Shown here: positions 23,247 to 35,381 of the stretch, piece after piece
How positions within the stretch are numbered: the first letter of the stretch is position 1
Layout of the letters: each line of letters starts with the position of its first letter
Origin: Cryptomeria japonica
Taxonomy: Eukaryota > Streptophyta > Pinopsida > Cupressales > Cupressaceae
Reading direction: 5' to 3'
Assembly: GCF_030272615.1 (NCBI RefSeq)
Contig: NC_081410.1
Location: 257,845,533-257,909,532, forward strand
DNA length: 64,000 bases
Notes under the pieces: model-generated
The model's input: only the letters and a program-made list of their open reading frames with translations
Database searches by the model: none
Told to the model about the DNA's origin: nothing
Program-made: the position numbers and the translations under genes

Positions 23247-23818
23247 AAATCATGGGTAAGAGTATGCAAAACTTCTCCAAATTTAATTTTTGTGGGCCCA
23301 AACCGCTCCCTAATCCATGGTGCATGCATTTATAACTCCCTGTTTATGTAGAACTGCTATATTTGGCTCCAAATCACTCCTTTTGTCTTTATTTTTGCAT
23401 GAGTTTTCCTCTTTGGTTGAATTTTAGAAAGAGGCATGCAAAATAGGCTTAAAACTCATGCAAACTTACTGTAGACTGCTTAAAAGTTGCCCTTAATTGA
23501 TAACTTGATGTACAAAGAAAATATATGACATGAAGAGTTACATTAGTAATTGAGCTCCACTCATATTTATAAGTGTGGACTCTTCATATTTTCTTTATTT
23601 TGCATGCTCATCACTCCTTAATATGGATATTGCTTTGCATCTATCTTCTTAAGGAAGATATGCATTAACTTTGTTAAGAACCCTTCGTATTCACTACAGA
23701 CAACACATTGTAACCAGAATGATGTCCTTATGATAGATTTCTCTAAGAATGCTTTAACACACTTTCACCTCACTGCTATCTAAGATTTGTGTCTCTTATT
23801 GTGGTTTCATGGCATTGG

Positions 23819-23954
23819 CCTTGACTTTCACCTACTCTCCAGGCCTGCACTATGAAACCAGAATGTCTCTTTGATTGCTTAGTGTGCCTTGACTTTCACC
23901 TACTCTCCAGGCCTGCACTATGAACCCAAAATGTCTCTTTGATTTCTTAGTGTG
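23819..23954 (+). repeat. 68-bp tandem duplication
   Basis: Units 23819-23886 and 23887-23954 begin CCTTGACTTTCACC and end AGTGTG, with a few mismatches. A partial third start, CCTTGGCTT, follows. Confidence 0.88.
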
Positions 23955-24464
23955 CCTTGGCTTATCATCTTTTCTCTATCCAAAGGTGGATGCCATGACT
24001 TTCATTGGCTCTCTTTGGTTCTTTATATATTGTGGTTGCTTTGACTGTACCTCTAATTTGAACTATCATCTTATTGTTTATCTTTGTTTTTCCAATCTTC
24101 ATATGTATCTTCTTCATATGCATTGTTCTATCCATCTTCAAACTGTACTATTCTTTATCTAAACAGTCATGATAGAATATTCGAAGAAAGAGATCAAATA
24201 AACAAAAAGGATTTGTTAACTTATTTGTTGATTGATGACAGGAGACTACCCTTTAGGCTATATTTTCCTTTTTTCTCATGTGCATGAATGTGGCCTCCAT
24301 TGTTGATTATTGTCATTGTTGTATCTTGATGTGATATATTATACAAAATAAGGATATTGCCCTAGGTTTGTCCTTAAAGACTGACAAAACTAAATATTAT
24401 TGTTCTTTAGTCTATATCTTGTTGAATATTTGCCCTTATAATGATTTCTTGGCATAGGGGACTA

Positions 24465-24835
24465 TTACAAGTGTGGTTGTCGTTGCACCAAAAGATTACC
24501 CTGTTAATGCCTGATACAATCACTAGACTTATATAATCCATAGGAGGTGGTTAATCCATGTCACAAACCCGAGCGTTGTGCTGCACATCACAAGGAGACT
24601 AAGGGCGCATACCTTGCAACAATCCCCCCCAATGCAAGCGAGGGGTTTGAACCTGTGACCAAGATCTTTTACCACTTGTTACAAGTGTGGTTGTCATTGC
24701 ACCAAAAGATCAACCTGTTAATGCTCAATACAACCACTAGACTTATAGAATCCATAGGAGGTGGTTAAGCCATGTCACAAACCCGAGTGTTGTGCAACAC
24801 AACACAAGGAGACCAAGGGTGCATACCTTGCAACA
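24465..24835 (-). repeat. Direct repeat pair around a tRNA-like (SINE-type) segment
   Basis: Two 157-bp direct repeats, 24465-24621 and 24679-24835 (period 214), begin TTACAAGTGTGGTTGT and end CCTTGCAACA. Between them the minus strand reads a Pol III B-box-like GGTTCAAACCC (near 24645-24655), preceded about 18 nt upstream by TAACAAGTGG, similar to an A box. This suggests a tRNA-derived SINE on the minus strand, partly duplicated. The A-B spacing is short, so a functional promoter is doubtful and no tRNA fold is claimed. Confidence 0.5.
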
Positions 24836-27800
24836 GGGACTGCTCTCAAGGTCACATACCACTATCAAACTTTACACAAAGGCCTTAATACATAATCTTT
24901 TCAATGCTTATTGTGTACCTGTAGCTACCTTTGGGAAGTGACCCTTTAGGTCCTTAGGCTGCTATCATTCACATGTCTACAAAAAAATTTCTTCAATCCA
25001 TGTGCTTGATAATGACTATTTTGTTTCTATGCCTTATATGACTGCACTCTTACTACCAAAGAAGGTTCTAAGATTACTAAAAAATATACCCTATCCATAC
25101 ATATTTTGATCCTTTGATTTGATATAGTGATATATCTTAAAACTATCTTCACAGTGGTTTGACATTCTTTTCTCTCTGTTGATCTAGAATATTATGCTTG
25201 TTCTATGAATTGAATGGGACTATTGTCTGCATTACTATTTTCATCAATGTCTTCATTCATTATAAATATGTGTCTCCACAAGCCTCTGTCATAAAAGCTT
25301 TATGACTACTATTTCTAGGACCACCTATTGTCCTAAATTAGTGTATTAATCTCCTTTGTAAGACTTTGAGGGCTGCAACTCTAAGTGCTTTTTTACTATC
25401 TCATGATGTTAATGACTAAATCATGTCTTCATAGTAAATCACTATTTTTTTTGCTCCTCATACCTAGTTGTGTGTTGTGACTCAGACCTGCAACTATTAC
25501 CAGATCATTAGTGTATCTTTCAAAACACCTAGGCCTTGATCATTGCATTCCATTCCTTGAATGCATTTGGTATTCTTTGTCTCCATCAATTACAAATTAT
25601 CATGACAGTGCATTCTCCTATGACTGTACTCATTGTTTGAGGTTTTCTAATTAAAGCATGGATTGTCAAATGTTCATCAATATCTCTATGTCACAATTAG
25701 GAGTCTTTGTTTTATTTCCAACCTTCATGCATTTGGGGCTTCAAACCCTTTTAGAGTGGCCTTTTGCTATTCTTTGTCTTAGACCTTCTTGACAGTGAAT
25801 AATGCTTTATGTTTTCTTTTAGGGCTTTTGTCCTCACTAATGGCTTAGTCATTGTATATAATTTGTCGTCTTTGCTTTTTTTGAATCTACTCCTTACTTT
25901 GCATATCTAGTGTCATTATAGATCTTTGATGCCTTTGGACTATGAATTAGCCTTGAATTTGCCTTTGATAACTTGACTGCTCTATAGATTGGTAGGACTG
26001 TAGGATTGATCATACTACTACAATCGCAATGCTCTAAGATTATTATGCTTTGTTTTGTGTGTTCTTGGACCTAGTATCAAGACAGTTGCAGCTTCTCTAA
26101 ATCATTGGTATCTTCATGACTACAAATTGTATGGGTTGCTAAGTGAGATTTCCTTGTATGCTTCAATGCTCTTTTGGATGGACTGTGAAAGATATACACT
26201 ATTGCATTGGATTTCTTTTTCTCTGCTAAGCTATTCAAAATGTATTTACTATCACAAAGACTGTGACTATCATTTTGTTATCACTACTCTCTGTAAATGA
26301 AATTCATTGTGATATCCTTTCCATGGACTACTCCAATGTATTCCCTTGAAGCTATATTGATTTTGATAGGGTTTATATCACTGTGTTTGCAATTCCTTAA
26401 TGTGCTATGTGTCTTCTATGATTGTCACAAACTTGCAATAGTATTTGGACTGTATTTGACCTTGGTGAACTACAATCACACCCCCATCTTTGTCTTTATG
26501 CCTTTATACCTTGCTATGTGTGATTGTTGATGACTTTGTCTGCATTTACCTTGTCTCTTTTGGTATCTTTAGTGCTTAATTATCTATTTTGATAGTCTTA
26601 TCAAGCTTGAGGTTTCTCTCACTCTCTCTCTCTCTCAATTCTCATTGAAAGTATTGTCCACTGCCCATTGAATATCTTCATATATTTCTAATTCAATCTA
26701 ACTGTATCATGGTGATGGTTGTTACTTTTCTTAATGTCCTTTTCAGTGATTATTACCCCTTTCTCTTCTTTTGGTTTGAGATTTTAAATCCTAGTTGATG
26801 TCTTCTTGGAATGCTTTGCCATTCAATGATTCACTGGTTTCTTAGAAGTTGTGATTGTATTTGTTTTAGTATCTACTATGTATTAGCCATTTTTTATGGA
26901 AGCTTCACCAAAATATACCATTGTGACTATCAAAGGACTGCCATGACTAAGGTTTCTTTGTGTTTGGATGCATTCACTATCATGCTTTTGTACATCCTAC
27001 AACACTTAAGAGCATAGTCTTGCTCTTTAGAACCTCCTTGGAATTTTCTTTGAATGTGTTTTGAAAATGAAGATGTTGCTCTTACATATGATAGCTTGAT
27101 CTCTTTCATAGACCTACTAACTCTTTTATGGGCACTGTGCTCATCACTTTGTTTACTATTGATCATGTCTCTCATCTCACTATATTGTTATGAACTCTTT
27201 CTCTTTGTTAGGTATCGAACAAATTACTTGTGAACTGTATTTCAATGTATTTCTCTTGAGAGATTAATATGAGTGTTTCTCATCTTCTCATGATATGTGA
27301 GATTTAAAGGCTACTCTTAAGGTTGTATCATTGCTCTTTGTTCATACTTTGACAATGCCTTTTGACTAAAAACTCCTCTTTTTGTAGCTGCTCTTTCAAA
27401 ACACATTATCTTCCATGGCAGTGACCCTTGTCCTCTTTATATCCTTAAACATACATGCTTTATAGACTGCTATTTTGTGATCAAACCCTTTGTGCATGGA
27501 TGTTATTATTTCTTTGATCACTGCACTTTTTTGTCCTTTAACAATGATTGTGAATGCACTGTAAACCTTAATGGCTTTGTTATAATGCAATATTGAGTTC
27601 CAAGATTGTGTTCATGGCATTGGGTTGTCTTGAGAGCTTCTTGACTTAGTTTCTTTGACTATGTCTATGGTGGGCTATACTCTCTAGACTGAATACTATA
27701 TTTGTCATACTTTGACCATGCTTATTGGCTTTTACATGACTATTTTGGAGCTTTTGATTGCTAAAATAGTATTGGTCATTTGCTATGCCAATGATAGCAC

Positions 27801-29311
27801 TATCTTTTGATTCTTGAGGCTGCAATATATATTGGCCAGAAACTGTGTTGAAGATCTTCATTCTTTCATCCAACTTCTAGTCCTTGAATGTATTCCACCA
27901 TGTCATTGTTTCTTGCCTTTAATAATTTATAATGTAGTTTTTTATACACGAGACTTGCAAGAATGTGCATGTTAATCATGCATGCAAATAACAACATCTA
28001 AAATCCTCATAAATATAACATGATCTATTATTCATCGTGCCTTTACCAAGTTATACATACAGATTTAAGAGCAAAAGGACTGAACCTTATTACTCATTGA
28101 ATATTCATTTAATATTGATAAGATATTTGTATAACATACCGACCTATCATTCCTTGAATTCATGTGCATGGCCTTTGTTATGTTGATCTCAATGATCTAT
28201 AGTGACCCATCACCTTTTTTGGAAGCTTCTACTATGTGATAAATCTTGCAAATAATTCCTTGAACTGATTTAGAAACTGAAAAAATGCATTGAATAACTC
28301 CTCATTTCCAGATGAACAGAACAAACACTAATCACACAAGCACTCTGACTAACTCTTTCAACCATATCTTAAAGATACTCACATGAATTGAGATGTGGCT
28401 TGGTTTGTTAGAGGTATTTGGACAGGCTTGGCGGCCATAGATAAGTTGTAAATCATGGCTTTACTTATGCAAGCTAGGGTTTCTTCACAAAATCAGATCT
28501 GCATGTTTTAGCCATGGGTTTTCTTCCTTATTTTACTCTTTGACTTCCCTCAAAAAAGAACTTTTCTTTTTCCTATTTCAACGTGGAAGGCTTCCCTTTA
28601 AGCTTTTGGAGCTTTGAAATAAAATAAATAAATGAAGCTATTTATTTTATTTTATTTCCTTTAATCTCCCAATAATGTCACGCACCATTTGTTTGACTAA
28701 AATCATATGAGATATTAAAATCTCTCTTTTCCACTTCACTTGACATTTTGACACCTCTCTCCTCAAAAAATTTCAAATGTGACTAAGTTCTTATGTGAGG
28801 CTAATTTTATCCTAAAAGGGGAAAAATAGGTAACACTTCCATAGTCCTATTGTCCAATACACCTATCATCTTAGCCACAAACTTCGGGTAAAAGGAATCA
28901 ATATCCAAAATTTTGTCAATAATCAAATAATATATATCCTTTTTGGTGGGGTCCCCCCACACCAATTGGTCCAGTATAATTCTATTGCTTCTCCAAAACC
29001 ATTTTTCCATTCTTCTAAACCTTTGATTTGATTGTTTTAATTCAAAATTTTGGGAATATCCCTCTTTTGCAGACCCCTAAAATAAGCCATTCTTTCCTTC
29101 AATGTTGATTCTTGATTCTAAACATAGGAAATCACTTTAATCATTACATTATAATTTCTCCAAGTTGCCCCAACAATTTGAGGAGCAGTGGGCACGTTTT
29201 TCACTACCAAAAATTTATGATTGCTAGGCACTTGTCCTCTCCTTTTATTTGGACTAGCCTTCTATCCCTATTCTTAATAATGATGGTAAGTGCTTTGTTT
29301 CTGAATGTTAG

Positions 29312-30869
29312 TGTATGATAGGAATCTGGAAATCATCAAAGCAAGTAGCAAATTAGACTAGCTCAATCACAAAACCAGATTGCAATGATAACAAAACCTA
29401 CAAACATTCAATAGAGATATGGAAATGAAACATTCAATTCAAATGCAAACCATCACAAATGCGGATGTCTCCTCCATGATTCTCCATTGTCCTTCTTTCT
29501 CCTTCAAATTGCTTTGTTTTGTGGATCTCACCTTCAAGTGCATAAGCATAATGTGAAAGCAAGATTGACAAGACGGTAGCACAAGAATACTAGAAGCATG
29601 ATTGATTCGGGGATCGATTTGAAAAAGTGATTAATTGGGATTGAAGAAATTCATCCAATTTATAGATAAATTGGAGAAAAGACAAGATTAGCATGAAGAG
29701 ATTTGAAAGGAAATTTCAAATCAAGAATGACAAATATGGCAAATTGACACTTTCTATGCGAAATTGATTGATTGATAATTATGACAAATTGCTATGTCAA
29801 AATTGATTGATTGACAATTATGACAAATTATGACAAATTTGCTATGTCATTCCCATGAAATTAGGAGAAATATAGGAGAAAATTGAAAATTAGATGAATT
29901 AGAAATTAGGAAATTAGAAAATTGATGAAAATTAGAAAATTAGGAATTAGGAGAAATTAGTAAATTGGAAAATTAGGTAAATTAATTAATAATTTTTCAT
30001 TTATTAATTAATTCACAAAAAGAGGAGGAATTAGTTAGCCAATTAAATAAATATTTAATTGTGACAAGAAGACTTAGGATAACTAAATAAATTATTTAAC
30101 CTAGAGGGAAAATGACAAACAAGGTTAAATGAATAAATCATAAACCCTAGAAGATGAATTAGAAATGCAAGGATGACAATTAGGTCTTGACAAAAGATAA
30201 TTGATATCGATTCGATCATGATTCTGATTAAAAAAGGACCAATGCTGACAAACGATTTGATTGATAAATGCGCCAATTGACGAGGAACAATGACTAATTG
30301 ATCCAAATTGACATGATTGAGAAGGATGGCGATCGATGACAAATCGATCGCAAAATGACAAGATTGAAAATGACAACGATCGATGACAAATCGATCGCAA
30401 AATGACAAGATTGAAAATGACAATGATCGATGACAAACCGATCGCAAAATGACAAAATTGACGAGATTGACAAGGATCGAAGGCGAATCGATCGCAAGAT
30501 GACAAGATTAACAAGGATGAGGATCGATGACAAATCAATCACAAAATGATGAGATTGACAAGAGGACAAAACCCTAATTCTATCATCGATTAGGATTGAC
30601 GATGTCCATAATGATGACAAATGAACATGCATATTGATACGACAGAATAAGATTGACCAAAATCATGACTGAAGATTATTATCAACAAGACCAAATTCAA
30701 AAGAAAGAAAAATGAAGAATGTAGAAGAAGGACTCAATGCTCGCAAATAATAAACATCAAGTGCGCAACATAGAAGAAATGTTAATCCGACGCAAGAACC
30801 CTAAAATAAGGCAATGCGCAAATGTTAAAGCATGACTCCGCAAGTGTTGACCATTTTTAGACGTCTACA
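29312..30869 (-). mobile_element. Solo LTR J (probably gypsy-type) inserted in K
   Basis: 1558 bp with plus-strand ends TGTATGATAGG and GACGTCTACA, flanked by a perfect 5-bp duplication GTTAG (29307-29311 and 30870-30874). The K reading frame continues across the joined flanks, confirming the borders. Read on the minus strand it begins TGTAGACGTC, has a long AT-rich U3 with a tandem repeat, and a TATAAA at 29664-29659 set in CCAAT-like/ATTGG arms, so the minus strand is the likely sense strand. No internal region, hence solo. Confidence 0.82.
30331..30568 (-). repeat. Minisatellite of about 47 bp, five units, inside LTR J
   Basis: Units begin GATCGATGACAAATCGATCG at 30331, 30378, 30425, 30475 (variant) and 30522, with spacings 47, 47, 50 and 47 bp. 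Overlapping minus-strand ORFs of 110-137 codons with repeated Ile/Cys/Ser phrases are artefacts of this array, not proteins. Confidence 0.88.
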
Positions 30870-32214
30870 GTTAGCATTTCAAAATCATAGATCAAAGAGG
30901 AGGGAATACCCTCCAAATCACCTAGCCCAAGTTGTGCTTGTTGTCTTTGTGGTTGTTTCTCTATTATCACTACTGGGGTTGCATCCCTTTTTGCTATCTC
31001 TCTTTCCAATTTGGCATTTTCAATGTATAATTGATTAAAACTGGCAAAAAGGGTTGCATGCTGCTTTTTGAGTATCTCATGGCTCCTCTTTTCTTGTTTA
31101 GCAGCAGCCTTAGCAAAAACTGAGGCATGTAATATAATAGTGGTAGCCTCTAATGTTGATGTGTCCTTGAGCATTCTTACAATGGCATCACCCACCTTTT
31201 CTTCCACCCCATATAATATCATGGGATTTTCTAAGTTGGGGGCCTTCACCCATTGTGAAAATGCCTTTATGCTCAGGTTTAATCACATTCCATGTGTGCC
31301 AAACTCTTGGGCATATATGGGATCCTCTTACCTCATAACCTAGTCAAGTACAAAAAAAAATTGCATATCCCACCTCGGGATCAGCATCATGTTGCTTGAT
31401 TTAATCATTTTCCTAGCCTCCTCGGGAGTGCAGTCTACATTCTCCTTGTCAAAATTGTCCATTTCTTCCTATGACATGTTTTTCAATTTAGTTTGTAGCC
31501 AAAAACCTTTGAACTCAAGGGTCTTGATGAATTCATCATCAGACAAAAATTGAGCCATAGCAAGAACTCTTTCATTATTTACTTCCTCTTCAGGAATTAT
31601 GCTTGGAACAATTGTCCTGTCAACATCCATGGGCTCCTCTACAAAATCAAAATCCTTAAATATTTCTCGGGGAGGTGAAGGTGTAGGAAATTTTGCATCA
31701 TCCTTGTCATCATCAACAATTTCAATGAAATCAGACAAAACTGCCTTCCCCTTTTCTATTTTCCTTACTTTCTCTGAAGGAGTGAGGCCAACCTATGGTT
31801 CTTGCTAAGGAAGGGTAGATTTTGAGGATTCTTCTGTTAAAATATGTTTTCGCTTCTTATCAATTGCTGCAACCTTTGGAGGCTCATATGTTGGCCTTTC
31901 TTATAGCTTTTGGCCAGATGGTTTCTCTTCCTGTGTCTTAGTAACAATTTCTTCAAAAAACCTCAATTTGCACAACATTCTTGTATAATCATGTTGTATG
32001 TTGGAACAAAATCCCTTGAATTCAGGGTCCCTCTATCTTCTTTCTCTTTCCATCCTGTTGAGGATGTCCCATTATTTCCTTATTTGTACGGAATCTTTGG
32101 GGAGACAATTTTGAATTAAATCTTCATGCTCATCATGCTCATGATAAATCCCTTATACTTTCATTTTGGGAGTCCTCGGCTCATTGATGTAACCTTTTGG
32201 ATCATATTACCAAG

Positions 32215-32434
32215 CCTTTCCAATTTGGAGGCGATATGCATCCCTCAAGAAATCTTGGACCTTCTCAAGAGCATCACACCCAATGGCAAAATCTCTATAC
32301 ATGGTGCATCTAGCCATGTGAGTTCCTTTCCAATTTGGAGGTGATATGCATCCCTCAAGAAATCTTGGACCTTCTCAAGAGCATCACACCCAATGGAAAA
32401 ATCTTCATACATGGTGCATCTAGCCATGTGAGTG
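32215..32434 (-). repeat. 110-bp tandem duplication within the K ORF
   Basis: 32215-32324 and 32325-32434 are nearly identical, differing at a handful of bases. 110 is not a multiple of three, so the duplication shifts the K frame. Confidence 0.9.
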
Positions 32435-34246
32435 CATCTTTGTACGTTCTCTTCATCCATTGCTTCTCCATCCACATCAGTTGCCACATAAATTCAATAA
32501 ATGCCAATCTTGGGGAGACAAAAAGTGGCAGTCTATGAGGAGCATGCGGGCATCCATATAACCTGATGAGTATACAATCTGAAAAAAAATCACCAAAGTT
32601 ATGGGTGAATGGACCCTCAGGGAATTGTACATTCTTTAGTTTTACATCTCTAATTCTCAATACCTTTATAAAATCTTTAGGAATCTTGGTGGTTTGGAAT
32701 CCACACCATCCTAGCACTTTCATAACAGAATGATCAAATAATGCAATATAATTAGACCATCGAGACCCTTTATCCCAAATTTAGGTCCACCTTTGAACTA
32801 ATCATCTACCACCTCCATTGGGATAAAACATATTTATCTTTAGGGATGCATCCCAATCTGTCATGTTCTAAAAAAGAATCAAGTGACACAAGAGAGAATA
32901 AAATCTGCAATCAATTAGGCTTTTTATCATCCTTTGCATTTATTAACCCCTCATCCAATTTATCCTATATGTAGGAAGCAAAATCATACAGTTCATTAGA
33001 TTGTGGTTGTTGGATTTTTATTGCCATCAACATAAATTCTACTGGCATCTTGGTCTTCTCACAATCAACCCTTAGGACCTGGCACAAAGCATAGTATGTC
33101 TTGACAAAATAATTTTCAAAAGTTACTAGCTCAAAAGGCTCCTTTTCAATCTACAATATATAATTATTCCCCCCTTGATACAATCTTTTTTTCTCAAATG
33201 GTGCACTTCTTCATCCCTCATTACTGCCCTTTTCATGTTTTATTCAGACTACAGCCTCTTCAGGTCTATTTGTTTGAGAGAACTCCTACTTAAGTCAAAA
33301 CAATAAATTATTGTAGTCCTAATCACATCAACTCAAATTTACCCTTCAGTCATCCTTATAGTCATGCTCTCTAGATGATATTGTTTCCCTAATTGTCTTA
33401 TGAGAGAAAGTTCCACAAAAAGATTGTGAACCACCAGTTTTGCCAGGTCCAAAGTCCATGCATTTGAAATAGGTGCAAGCCTATCTTTGTTCTCATAGAA
33501 TTAATATAAAATATCCCACTCTCTATCAGTGGTGATGGCATCTCTGCACTTTAAAATCTCATCAGAGAATACATTCTTGAAATAATATTGCATTGTTTAC
33601 CCCTTTAAAAGATCCAATAAGTCTTGGTGGAGGCCCCTAACCTTCCTTTTCTTCTTCTCAATTTCTTCCATTTGTTTCTCAATTTGTTCACTCATGGCCT
33701 TAGCAGTATTTATCAAAGCTGGCATAGTAGGGTTTTGCATAGGTGGTTGATCTTGAGTGAGTGGATAGTTTTTTGTAACTGGTGGGGTTTGAGTTGAGGA
33801 CGAATATGTGGTCTTCTTTACAGAAGAAGCCCTTTTTCTCTTTTTGGCATAGAGGACTCTGCCTCAGCAGGAGGGTTTTGCTTAGTAACTCACTCATTTG
33901 AAATCATTGGAGAGGGGGGAATACAATTGGGGTTGCATGAATAATTTATGGGGTGGCAGATTTCTTCCTCTTTAGTTTTGAGGCCTCTCCCTGCTCAGGA
34001 GTCTTCTCAATTGTAGGGGTGGTGGTATCCTTTCTTTTTGGTGCCATGATTATTTCCTAGGGCTCTGAATTATGTTTCCTCTCTACTCACAAATCCTACA
34101 ACAATTCTCTAATCCTTCAACAAAATCACAAATTAGGAGGCTTTATCAGATACTTACTTGGTAACTTCTAAAAATTTCTTTTGGTCACCTAAAATCGCTC
34201 TTTGCTTAATCACTTGAAAGAAGGGTGTGCAAATGAATGGCAGAAT

Positions 34247-35381
34247 TGTTGGCAAGAGACATTGTATCGATAGAGATTAGTGCATGAGGAATATTTCAAG
34301 GTTGTCATTGATGTCAACTCATATCAGAAATCACATCCAGTATATGCTGAATTGTTCTACTGAAAGTTTGATATTCATTTTTCTTGAGTCTAGAAGGTGG
34401 AATACAGAGTATGGGTACATTGAGCAGAACTCAATTTTGGTTGCACAATTTTGGTTGCAGTGGAAGAGGTAGTTTATTGGATGTTTGAAATAACTTATTT
34501 CACAATCCTAGCCTCTGGTATTGATTCTCGTACAAGATAGAAGATTCGGTATTCGATATTTCAGGAAGAATAGGGTTATTTTGGTGATTAGTGATGAAGC
34601 GTGTTATGCATAATCTTTGGGATGATTTCAGTGATTGGTTTTGAGTTCAAGGTGGTCAAGACAACATGTGTGAAGCATATTATCAATTTGTTTAGGTCCC
34701 AATGTGGATTTGTAATTAGATTGAGCCGACTTATCATTACATGTTTCATGTTTTGCAAATATTTTGAAGCCAACATATTTGTGACCTAATCAAGTTGTGT
34801 GGATATATAAGACCAATCTATTTGAGCATTTTAGATATAGATGTGAGTGTGCGGAGATTGTATGAGCATTTATGCATAGTTTCACATGCACCATTTTTTA
34901 TTTTGTGCTCCGGTATATGACAGAGAAGCATAACAGAGCAGGTTGTCATAACAGTGGAAGTCACTTTGCGCTTAACTGGAACTGCATTTTGGCATTTGTA
35001 GATGCTATCATCAATTTAGACATTCTTATTGTCATTGTAAATAATTTGTAGGACAGTGGGTCCTCTGAGGTTGTAACCCTCTTTTGTAATTGAGCAGTGA
35101 GCTCTAGGTAGTGTGCCTGAATACATGTGCATTCCCCTTGTAATATTATTATACTCTTGATCATAGTATTATAATATTGTGGGTCTCAATCCCACCGTGG
35201 TTTTTCCCTTTCCGGGTTTCCACATAAAAATTATGATGTTATGGTTTTGTGCATGTTTGCATTTAGGTTCTGCACTTTGTTTTTATTCATTTGCATCTGG
35301 TGGTTTAAGAATCAGTTTAAGAAAGTTTTTAATTGCAAAACACTGATTCACCCCCCCTCTCGGTGTTCATTGATTCCAACA
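34247..35381 (+). repeat. Solo LTR H (family 4, related to the LTR of I)
   Basis: 1135 bp, TGTTGGCAAG to TTCCAACA, with no primer site after it. The 3' third matches the I LTR (GGAACTGCATTTTGG, GATGCTAT, TGTAAATxATTTGTA). U5 hairpin of 8 bp, 35339-35346 with 35360-35367, including one G-U pair. GTGGG/CCCAC at 35179-35195. TATATAAG near 34808. Flanks AGAAT and ATAAA do not match, so the target duplication is lost or a border is misplaced. It lies just beyond the start of K. Confidence 0.8.

Larger units (their letters stand above)
23247..28806 (+). other. Unassigned non-coding stretch, T-rich on the plus strand
   Basis: 5.5 kb without a supported gene. From about 23.9 to 27.9 kb the plus strand is visibly rich in T and poor in G-A runs, and both strands hold only 60-80-codon ORFs without motifs. 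Recognisable items are an imperfect inverted repeat (23514-23538 with 23579-23596), a 68-bp tandem duplication and a tRNA-like repeat pair, listed separately. 28.4-28.8 kb is AT-rich. Confidence 0.5.
28807..34047 (-). pseudogene. Long ORF of element K, unknown function (homologous to X), split by solo LTR J
   Basis: Reads right to left from an ATG at 34047 (MAPKRKD, basic) with an early stop near 33946. Pieces continue at 33.7-33.0 kb (PISNAW ... LAKLVV), 32723-32245 (IRLYGCPHAPHRLPLFV), 31738-31469 (FLSDDEFIKTLEFKGF, acidic), 31249-30875 (Ala/Lys/Glu-rich, coiled-coil-like) and 29306-28807. These align in order with the X ORF at 11459-14431, so K and X are two copies of one family. The ORF is interrupted by LTR J, by a 110-bp duplication and by many stops. 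Without J it spans about 3.7 kb. No polymerase or integrase motif is visible. Confidence 0.68.

Noticed and set aside
23514-23596. MITE-like element from an inverted repeat
   Set aside because: The arms are imperfect, about 18-25 bp around a 40-bp loop, and no flanking duplication was seen. Kept only as a note in the region entry.
24640-24700. A functional tRNA gene
   Set aside because: Only box-like words are present. The spacing is too short and no cloverleaf with anticodon arm can be drawn.
30055-30632. Three overlapping minus-strand ORFs of 112-137 codons
   Set aside because: They lie on the 47-bp minisatellite of LTR J, and their repeated Ile/Cys/Ser phrases follow from the DNA repeat. 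No domain is recognisable.
34247-35381. Target duplication of solo LTR H
   Set aside because: Flanks AGAAT and ATAAA do not match, and shifting the borders by a few bases did not help.
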